This document shows, piece after piece, positions 1 through 5,321 of a stretch of 8,482 nt of DNA. The DNA comes from an uncultured Clostridia bacterium. Its GTDB lineage: Bacteria; Bacillota; Clostridia; Lachnospirales; Lachnospiraceae. The stretch lies in NCBI GenBank assembly GCA_946405675.1, contig CAMJIC010000103.1, positions 1 through 8,482 of the forward strand, in the 5' to 3' direction. Position numbers and translations under genes: made by a program. The notes beneath the pieces are model-generated. The model was given only the letters and a program-made list of their open reading frames with translations. It was not told the origin of the DNA and ran no database searches. How positions within the stretch are numbered: position 1 is the first letter of the stretch; every line of letters begins with the position of its first letter.

Positions 1-71
1 TCAAAAAATATTTGTACCTATCAGCCATGTTCATTGTTCACTGTTGAAAATCCGCCGTCAATGATATTTGC

Positions 72-1113
72 TCACTTTTTTCGGATCAGGCAATCCTTTC
101 CATGAAATGCGAACCCGTACTTCAGAATGTTTTCTTCCGGAATGCCCCTGTCTATCAGATCCGCTTCGTATCGTTTCTCCTCTATCTGCTTCAATGCATT
201 TTCCACAGTATCCTCGAGGGTCTTCTCCCCACGCCGGGCATTCAGGACTTTGAATTCCAGGATTGCTGCCGGTTTCTTGATATCCTTTGGTTCCATCACC
301 ACTTCTCCGAAGCCCTGCTGATCCAGCGACGCGAAAACCTCCTCCTCCGTAAAGCCGAAGGCCGTCGCATACTTGTCCGAGGTTGTCGTCACTACATCCA
401 GATTGTTCAGGTCGGAAAAAACGGATTCCTTGCTGACCCGGGTGATTCCCGTCATGATTCCCCGCTCCAGGGATGGATTCGTCTTAAAGGCGTTGTTGAA
501 CAGGGTTCTGGTAAATGCCGCCAGTTCATCCCAGTATCCGTTCACATACGCTTCCTGTAAAGGCGTGTCGTATTCATCCAGGAGAATCAGGACCTTCTTC
601 TGATACTGTTTTTCCAGGAGCGAGGACAATAGATTCAGCGACAGCGCTGCAGCGTCATCCGACATATCTTCATCTATTTTCAGCAATGCCTTCCGCTCAC
701 CGGCTTCAAACCGCTCCGAACGGTACAGTTCAGGGAATCTGGCAAATGCTTTGAAATGCTTTGAAAAGCATTGATTTCATCTGATAAAGGGTGCTTTTGA
801 ATGTGCATCCTTTTACTCCCGCGAAGCTCAGGAAGATCACAGGCCATTTTCCCTGCTGCTCCTTCATATCCGCGTCTTTGAAGACCTGCAGGCCTTCAAA
901 GAGGTCTCCCCGGCTGGCATATTGGTTGGAAAAGAAACAGTTCAGCATGGACATATTGATGGTCTTTCCGAAACGCCGCGGGCGGGTGATCAGCGTCACG
1001 GCATCCCTGCCCTGCCACCATTCCCGGATAAATTCTGTCTTATCCACATAAAAGTCGCCGTTCACACGCAGGCTTTCAAAGTCCTGCCCGCCAATCGCGA
1101 TCCGCCGCTTCAT
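72..1113 (-). pseudogene. Decayed AAA-ATPase-like / PD-(D/E)XK nuclease family gene (frameshift plus internal deletion)
   Basis: Two reading frames together make one broken gene. The first (1113-730, 127 aa) has the family N-terminus: YVDKTEFI and a Walker A-like loop, LITRPRRFGKT, near residues 41-51. The second (up to 72) has Walker B (KVLILLDEYD), the TGITRV sensor-like segment, then the C-terminal nuclease piece MEPKD..ILEFKV and KYGFAFHGK. A 10-bp tandem duplication at 744-763 shifts the frame. Removing one copy restores KAFARFPELYRSERFEAGE and a single 343-aa frame. Intact relatives are roughly 520-560 aa. The segment between GFTEEEVFASLDQQGFGE and VVMEPKD (about 297-314) should hold the WYDG motif and the helical middle domain, so an in-frame deletion of very roughly 180 residues is inferred. 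The first nuclease acidic residue also appears lost. The ATG at 1113 has a purine-rich site (complement of 1121-1130). Family function is unproven; a mobile or defence role is often suspected. Confidence 0.88.
744..763. repeat. 10-bp tandem duplication causing a frameshift
   Basis: The unit aaatgctttg occurs twice head to tail (744-753 and 754-763). Ten is not a multiple of three, and the break between the two halves of the ATPase-nuclease pseudogene falls exactly here. Deleting one copy in silico fuses both halves into one open frame. This is seen directly in the sequence and looks like a replication-slippage event. Confidence 0.95.
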
Positions 1114-1199
1114 ATGTCTTACCCCTTTCCTGCATATTCTGCCACGTCATTATCTGATTTCCCATACTGAGCAAAATACTGATGGCCCATACGATTATA

Positions 1200-1224
1200 G
1201 CGCAGGAGATGGACACTCCTGCGC
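1200..1224 (-). terminator. Perfect 9-bp hairpin, possible weak terminator
   Basis: gcgcaggag (1200-1208) and ctcctgcgc (1216-1224) are exact inverted repeats around a 7-nt loop. The hairpin begins 28 nt past the stop codon of the Rpn-like remnant and precedes the ATPase-nuclease pseudogene, where a transcription terminator would be expected. There is no run of T on either strand after the stem, so intrinsic termination is doubtful; it may only protect the mRNA 3' end. On the minus strand the stem is followed by TATAAT, but no matching -35 element is evident. Confidence 0.35.
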
Positions 1225-1252
1225 CTTGAGATCTGAAAAATACGCTTACATA

Positions 1253-2006
1253 TCACAAATCGCTGGGACCATATTTATCCTCATAGGCTGCCAGCTTTGC
1301 CCTCATACGCATCAACTCTTCTTCTGCGGCATCTGCGCGTGCTGCTTCCCGTCTGGTATTGATCCGTTCTTCCGCTCTGCCTTTTTCACGGCCTTCCTCG
1401 CGCATACGCTCATCTCTTTCCAACAGTGTCATATACTCCTTCCTCCATTCCCTATGCTCCCGGGCTTCTCTTACCTTTGCATCAAGCCTTGATGTAAAGT
1501 CGGATGCAGGCTCTTTCCCGGCAACATATTCCAGAAACGCTTTCAGATGCAAATCCTCTGAGACATCATCCTGTTTACCCTTCGTGGACAGGATGACCTT
1601 ATACGAGCCATCTCCCAACTCCATGTACGGGACTTCCGCACACGCATTAAAAAAAGTATATCTGTGAAGTCCGATCTCCGGAAAAGGGTTATCCAGGCAG
1701 ATGAAGATGATAAAGGTAGTCTTCATGTCCTCAAATTTTGCCCCTCGCGCCATCTGGTCAAGGTCGATCATCCCCTGGTAATACCTTGCACGGTAGGGAA
1801 GATTCTTCACTTCTCCTGTCTGCATCTCGATATTGTAAATAGTGCTGGTATCGTCCTTCATGTACACATCAAACCGGACTCCTCGCCCATCGCTTGTGAT
1901 CTCGACAGGTTTCTGTCTGTTGATCTTAACGATCCCGCCAACCTTCCTGTCCAGAACCAGTTCTGCCATTTCATGGCACAGATCTGGTAGCCTCCAGCTC
2001 TTCCAT
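1253..2006 (-). pseudogene. Rpn / PD-(D/E)XK nuclease transposase-like gene, damaged near its N-terminus
   Basis: The largest open part runs from ATG 1969 to the stop at 1253 (238 aa). It carries the PD-(D/E)XK core of the Rpn/putative transposase family: RFDVYMKDD (Asp34), YNIEMQ (Glu48, Gln50), the typical YRARYYQGMIDLD, and a charged, coiled-coil-like tail from about residue 160. In-frame sequence upstream of 1969 still reads PDLCHE, which joins MAELVLDRKV as in family members. Further upstream a different frame reads VAVKTMEELEAT (ATG at 2006), like the family's extreme N-terminus. The dozen or so residues normally between these (TDDFMFG-like) are missing and the frames do not match, so a short deletion around 1984-1990 is inferred. 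The open frame could still be translated from 1969 without its first helix. Relatives are linked to DNA cleavage and RecA-independent recombination. It starts just after the HAD gene's stop. Confidence 0.82.
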
Positions 2007-2017
2007 AGTCTTAACAG

Positions 2018-2710
2018 CTACTTTACCCTCGCAAAGCTGTTTGTCACTTTCCGGAAAAGATGATCCCGGATCTCCTGAGGGGATCCGGCAAGGTATGTCG
2101 CGCCATTCTCCACAAGCTCTTCTTTCGTTCCATACCCGTATGTCACGCCGATGCTGTCACAGCCTGCCTCTCTGGCTCCAATGATATCATACCTGGTGTC
2201 TCCCACCATCACGCAGTCCTCAGGCTGAAGGTTCAGTGTCTTCAGCGCTCTTTGGATCAGGACGCTCTTTTGATTGGATGGATCGTCCGGGTCAGGGCCG
2301 GCCACCGTGTCAAAATGCTTGAGCATATCAAAGTGCTCCAGGATCTTTCCGGCAGCGTTCTGCGGCTTGGAGGTGACTACCGCGCATCTGATCCCTGCCC
2401 GGTTCAGGTAACCTAACAAAGGAAGGATCCCGTCATAGATCTTCAGGTTGAAGCATTCCCCGGCATGATAGCACTCCCGGTATGCTTCCACCGCTTTCCT
2501 GGCCTCCTCCTCGCTCATGTGGCACCAGGTTGTATAGGAATAAACCAGGGAAGGCCCGACGAAGCGCCTCAGGGTCTCGTCCGGCAGATCCTCGTATCCC
2601 AGCTTCTTCAATGAATACCGGACGGAATTCATGATGCCGGGACCTGAATCATTCAGCGTCCCATCCAGGTCAAACAAAGCCGCACGGTATCTGTTCTGCT
2701 TTTCGTTCAT
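2018..2710 (-). CDS. HAD-superfamily phosphatase (Gph / 5'-nucleotidase-like)
   Basis: A 230-aa haloacid dehalogenase-type hydrolase with all four motifs: motif I DLDGT (nucleophile Asp14, acid/base Asp16), motif II VVTSKPQ (Thr113-Ser114), motif III Lys148 in NQKSVL, and motif IV VGDTRYD (Asp171, Asp175). A helical cap lies between motifs I and II (about residues 20-95), as in the phosphoglycolate phosphatase / HAD 5'-nucleotidase group, which dephosphorylates small phosphometabolites in the cytosol. The substrate cannot be assigned. The frame is open further upstream, to 2848, but that part overlaps hydE and is repeat sequence; ATG 2710 directly precedes the conserved domain. A short GGGA site lies 5 nt ahead of it, so initiation may be weak or translationally coupled. 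It starts 26 bp after the hydE stop and is probably co-transcribed. A role in hydrogenase maturation is not known. Confidence 0.9.
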   Translation of the reverse strand: MNEKQNRYRAALFDLDGTLNDSGPGIMNSVRYSLKKLGYEDLPDETLRRFVGPSLVYSYTTWCHMSEEEARKAVEAYRECYHAGECFNLKIYDGILPLLGYLNRAGIRCAVVTSKPQNAAGKILEHFDMLKHFDTVAGPDPDDPSNQKSVLIQRALKTLNLQPEDCVMVGDTRYDIIGAREAGCDSIGVTYGYGTKEELVENGATYLAGSPQEIRDHLFRKVTNSFARVK

Positions 2711-2717
2711 ATATCCC

Positions 2718-2790
2718 GCACCAGTCCTCTCTTCTTTCAGGAGTCCGCACCAGTCCCCTCTTCTTTCAGGAGTCCGCACCAGTCCCCTCT
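2718..2790. repeat. 29-bp tandem repeat, about 2.5 copies
   Basis: Unit 1 (2718-2746) and unit 2 (2747-2775) differ at one base. A third, partial unit (2776-2790) matches the first 15 bases. The array covers the 3' end of hydE and the gap to the HAD gene. Because 29 is not a multiple of three, each copy is read in a new frame. The array supplies the last 17 residues of HydE (from Arg386) and its stop codon, and sits just upstream of the HAD start. Confidence 0.93.
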
Positions 2791-3945
2791 GCCGCTTTGG
2801 ATCCGGTATCCGATCCGCTCCATTCTTTTTTCCATACATACCCTGCATTCTGCGGCCTCATCCCCTGTGCAGATCTTTCCGTCATAGAGCAGGTATTTTC
2901 CCCGCACATCCGGCGGGGAAAGGTTCGGCATTACCACGTTCGCACCGGCAAGGATCCCCTTCTCCCTTCCCACGGGATCAACCGTCCCAAGGGCTGTGGT
3001 CGCCGGCAGCAGTACCTTCGGGAGCATCAGCCGGATCACGGCAAGCAGATGAAGCGTATCTCTCACGCTTCCTTTCGCTTCCCGGGCAAACGGGGTGTCC
3101 TGGTGGGGGATGAAGGGACCGATCCCCACCATATGGGGCTGAAATTGTGCCATATATTCCAGATCCTCCAGCACATGATCCATCGTCTGTCCCGGAGATC
3201 CCACCATGATCCCGCATCCGACCTGATATCCGATATCTTTCAGGTCATTCAGGCATCGTTTACGGTTTTCAATGGTCATCCTGTCCGGATGCAGGTGACG
3301 GTAATGCGCGGGATTGGAAGTCTCATGGCGCAGCAGATAGCGGTCTGCGCCGGCATCATAATACTTCTGGTAGCTCTCCCTGCTCTTCTCTCCGATGGAC
3401 AAGGTCACCGCGCAGTCCGGATGCATCCGCTTGATCCCTGATACAATAGAGCAGATCCGTTCATCCGTATAGTACGGATCCTCCCCGCTCTGTAGCACAA
3501 TTGTCCGAAAGCCCAGGTCATATCCGCGCCCTGCGCAGTCAAGGATCTGTTCCTCGCTCAGACGATACCTTTTTGCCTTTGCGTTGGAATGTCTCAGGCC
3601 GCAGTAGTAGCAGTCATTTTTACAATAGCTGCTGAATTCGATCAGCCCTCTCAGGTAAACGTCCTTCCTGTAATGCAGCGCGCAGACCTCACGCGCCTGA
3701 AGGTACAGGTATTCTTCCTCCTCCGGGTTCATTGTCTGAAGAAGGATCCTCATATCCTCGCGTCCCAGCGTCTGCGCCTCCCTCAGCCGACGGATCCGTT
3801 CCATGTTCGATCCGTTTGTATCCGATCTGTTTATGTCCCATCCGCTTTTGTCTGAACCGCTTCTGCCCGGTCTGTTTATGTCCCATCCGTTTTTGTCTGA
3901 GCCGCTCCTGCCCGATCTGTTTGTGTTCGATCCGTTCATTTCCAT
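2737..3945 (-). CDS. hydE: [FeFe]-hydrogenase H-cluster maturation radical SAM enzyme HydE
   Basis: A radical S-adenosylmethionine enzyme that, with HydG and HydF, makes the di-iron subcluster of [FeFe] hydrogenase; it acts in the cytosol. The radical SAM cluster motif CKNDCYYC (Cys108, 112, 115) follows LRGLIEFSSY, the HydE-type context. TALGTVDPVGREKGILAGA and NVVMPNLSPPDVRGKY are strongly HydE-like. A CX7CX2C motif (Cys359, 367, 370) matches the optional second cluster site seen in some HydE proteins. The 402-aa frame is about 50 residues longer than usual. The N-terminal 47 residues are a pentapeptide repeat encoded by a 15-bp minisatellite, and the last 17 come from a 29-bp repeat. ATG 3945 has GAGGAG nine nt upstream (3955-3960), so it is preferred. 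An internal ATG at 3804 (MERIRRL) would give a normal 355-aa protein but has only a weak site. It follows hydF by 86 bp. Confidence 0.96.
   Translation of the reverse strand: MEMNGSNTNRSGRSGSDKNGWDINRPGRSGSDKSGWDINRSDTNGSNMERIRRLREAQTLGREDMRILLQTMNPEEEEYLYLQAREVCALHYRKDVYLRGLIEFSSYCKNDCYYCGLRHSNAKAKRYRLSEEQILDCAGRGYDLGFRTIVLQSGEDPYYTDERICSIVSGIKRMHPDCAVTLSIGEKSRESYQKYYDAGADRYLLRHETSNPAHYRHLHPDRMTIENRKRCLNDLKDIGYQVGCGIMVGSPGQTMDHVLEDLEYMAQFQPHMVGIGPFIPHQDTPFAREAKGSVRDTLHLLAVIRLMLPKVLLPATTALGTVDPVGREKGILAGANVVMPNLSPPDVRGKYLLYDGKICTGDEAAECRVCMEKRMERIGYRIQSGRGDWCGLLKEEGTGADS
3808..3942. repeat. 15-bp minisatellite (nine units) in the 5' end of hydE
   Basis: Nine consecutive imperfect 15-bp units encode the pentapeptides EMNGS, NTNRS, GRSGS, DKNGW, DINRP, GRSGS, DKSGW, DINRS and DTNGS. 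The central part also forms a higher-order 45-bp repeat: residues 9-23 and 24-38 are nearly identical (3877-3921 and 3832-3876). The unit is a multiple of three, so copy-number change keeps the frame. The tract is Gly/Ser/Asn/Asp/Arg-rich and probably disordered. Confidence 0.92.
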
Positions 3946-4000
3946 CGGCCTGTACTCCTCATCCTTCTTCCCGGGATCTTCCCATTCTCATCGGCCTGTA
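3943..4000. repeat. 12-bp direct repeat flanking the hydE start region
   Basis: catcggcctgta occurs at 3943-3954 and again at 3989-4000, 46 bp apart, in the hydF-hydE intergenic stretch. On the minus strand each copy ends in an ATG, with weaker similarity for about 15 nt beyond. The 3945 copy is the hydE start. The other ATG (3991) opens only an 11-codon frame that ends in TGA and lacks a clear ribosome site. It looks like an old partial duplication of the translation start. Confidence 0.7.
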
Positions 4001-4031
4001 TGGTTCGTTCATTCTCCACCGCCTGTGATCC

Positions 4032-5258
4032 TCATTTTTCTTCCTGCGCTTCCGGGATCGGCCTAAGAGCCCGCTCCAGGATCCCATGCAGAAAGGCGAT
4101 GGCCATCCCATAATTGGTGATGGGCACATGAGCCATGGCCGCCCGCCTGTTCCGTTCCCTGACCTCCTTTTCGTTCAGCATGCAGCCTCCGCAGTGGATG
4201 ATCAGCCGGTATCGCCCCAGGTCTTCGGGAAATGAAAGCCCGGAGGAGGTCTCAAAGATGGGTTCTTTCCCCGTGAAGGAACGGATCCATGCCGGAAGCT
4301 TCACCGTTCCGATGTCTCCGCACTGCCTGTGGTGGGTGCATCCCTCCGCGATCAGGATCCTGTCACCGTCCTGTATGTTCTTCAACGCACGGATTCCCTG
4401 AAGCTGGGAAAGGAGCGCACCCTTATAGCGTGCCATCAGGATGGAGAATGAAGTCATGGGGATCTCGTCCGGCACTACCTTCGCCACATGGGCAAAGGCC
4501 TGGCTGTCGGTAACCACCAGCGAAGGGGGGTACGGCAGGTGGGCAATGGCCTCATCCAGCTCCTCTTCCCTCACGCAAAGCGCCTGGCCGCCGTGGTCCA
4601 GCACGTCCCTGAGCACCTGCTGCTGGGGAAGGATGAGCCTCCCCTTTGGAGCAGATTCATCAATGGGAATGACCAGGAGCACCAGGTCCAGCGGAGAGAT
4701 CAGGTCCCCGGCCAGGTGGTTCTGCCGATGGCTCTCTTCCTTCTTTGCCGCCTGGCCGATCAGCTCCCGGAGCGCGGTGATATTTTCACCGGTGACCGAA
4801 CTGACATGGATCTGCCCCATAAGGCCCGAGCCGGCAGGAAGGGATGGCCTGTCCTCCGGGGAAACCAGATCCGCCTTGTTCCAGACCAGGATGCATGGAG
4901 CCTGATGTGCTCCAAACAGACCAAGCAGTTCTCTGTCAGCCTGCCTGATCCCCATGGAAGCATCCACGACGAGGACAGCAAGATCACACCTGCCAAGGAT
5001 CTCCCTGGTTCTTTGCACCCTGAGCTTCCCAAGTCCCCCTTCATCATCAAACCCGGGCGTATCCGTGATGACCACCGGCCCTGCCGGAAGGATCTCCATG
5101 GACTTGGATACCGGATCCGTGGTCGTTCCCGCAACCTGGGAAACAACGGACATCTGCTGGTTTGTCAGAGCGTTCACCAGACTCGATTTCCCTGCATTCC
5201 TGCATCCAAAAAAACCTATGTGCAGCCGCACGCTGCGCGGCGAATCATTCATACCCAT
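4032..5258 (-). CDS. hydF: [FeFe]-hydrogenase H-cluster maturation GTPase HydF
   Basis: A GTPase and iron-sulfur scaffold on which the di-iron subcluster is assembled before transfer to apo-hydrogenase. Counted from ATG 5258 it is 408 aa, normal for HydF. The N-terminal GTPase domain has G1 GCRNAGKSS (about 18-26), the TTTDPV switch (45-50), G3 DTPG (66-69) and G4 NKAD (127-130). The C-terminal domain keeps the cluster signature: Cys307-Thr-His309, then 45 residues, then His355-Cys356-X2-Cys359 (HCGGC). All expected ligands are present, so it should be functional. ATG 5258 has AGGA nine nt upstream (5268-5271) and gives MGMNDSPRSVRLHIG, close to the usual HydF start. The upstream ATG at 5276 has a purine-rich stretch too close to it, and ATG 5252 is a further option. 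It lies 63 bp after the ATPase-nuclease gene and 86 bp before hydE. HydG is absent from the window. Confidence 0.96.
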   Translation of the reverse strand: MGMNDSPRSVRLHIGFFGCRNAGKSSLVNALTNQQMSVVSQVAGTTTDPVSKSMEILPAGPVVITDTPGFDDEGGLGKLRVQRTREILGRCDLAVLVVDASMGIRQADRELLGLFGAHQAPCILVWNKADLVSPEDRPSLPAGSGLMGQIHVSSVTGENITALRELIGQAAKKEESHRQNHLAGDLISPLDLVLLVIPIDESAPKGRLILPQQQVLRDVLDHGGQALCVREEELDEAIAHLPYPPSLVVTDSQAFAHVAKVVPDEIPMTSFSILMARYKGALLSQLQGIRALKNIQDGDRILIAEGCTHHRQCGDIGTVKLPAWIRSFTGKEPIFETSSGLSFPEDLGRYRLIIHCGGCMLNEKEVRERNRRAAMAHVPITNYGMAIAFLHGILERALRPIPEAQEEK

Positions 5259-5321
5259 AATATTATATCCTGTCATTTCTCACCCGACATCATGTGGCCC
5301 TTACCGGCGTCTGCTCAAACT

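Noticed and set aside
1..71. A gene or terminator at the left edge
   Set aside because: There is a short T-run on the minus strand and a small TTCA/TGAA inverted repeat, but no stable stem next to it and no recognisable coding sequence.
2711..2848. An N-terminal extension of the HAD protein by 46 residues
   Set aside because: The extension overlaps the hydE coding end and is made of the 29-bp repeat; the HAD domain begins right after Met at 2710.
3808..3942. A CRISPR array in the 15-bp repeats
   Set aside because: Units are short, contiguous and translated in frame, with no spacers and no cas genes.
5250..5300. A promoter for hydF based on TATAAT within 5259-5270
   Set aside because: No -35-like hexamer lies at a suitable distance, and the TATAAT-like stretch lies between the ribosome binding site and the start codon.
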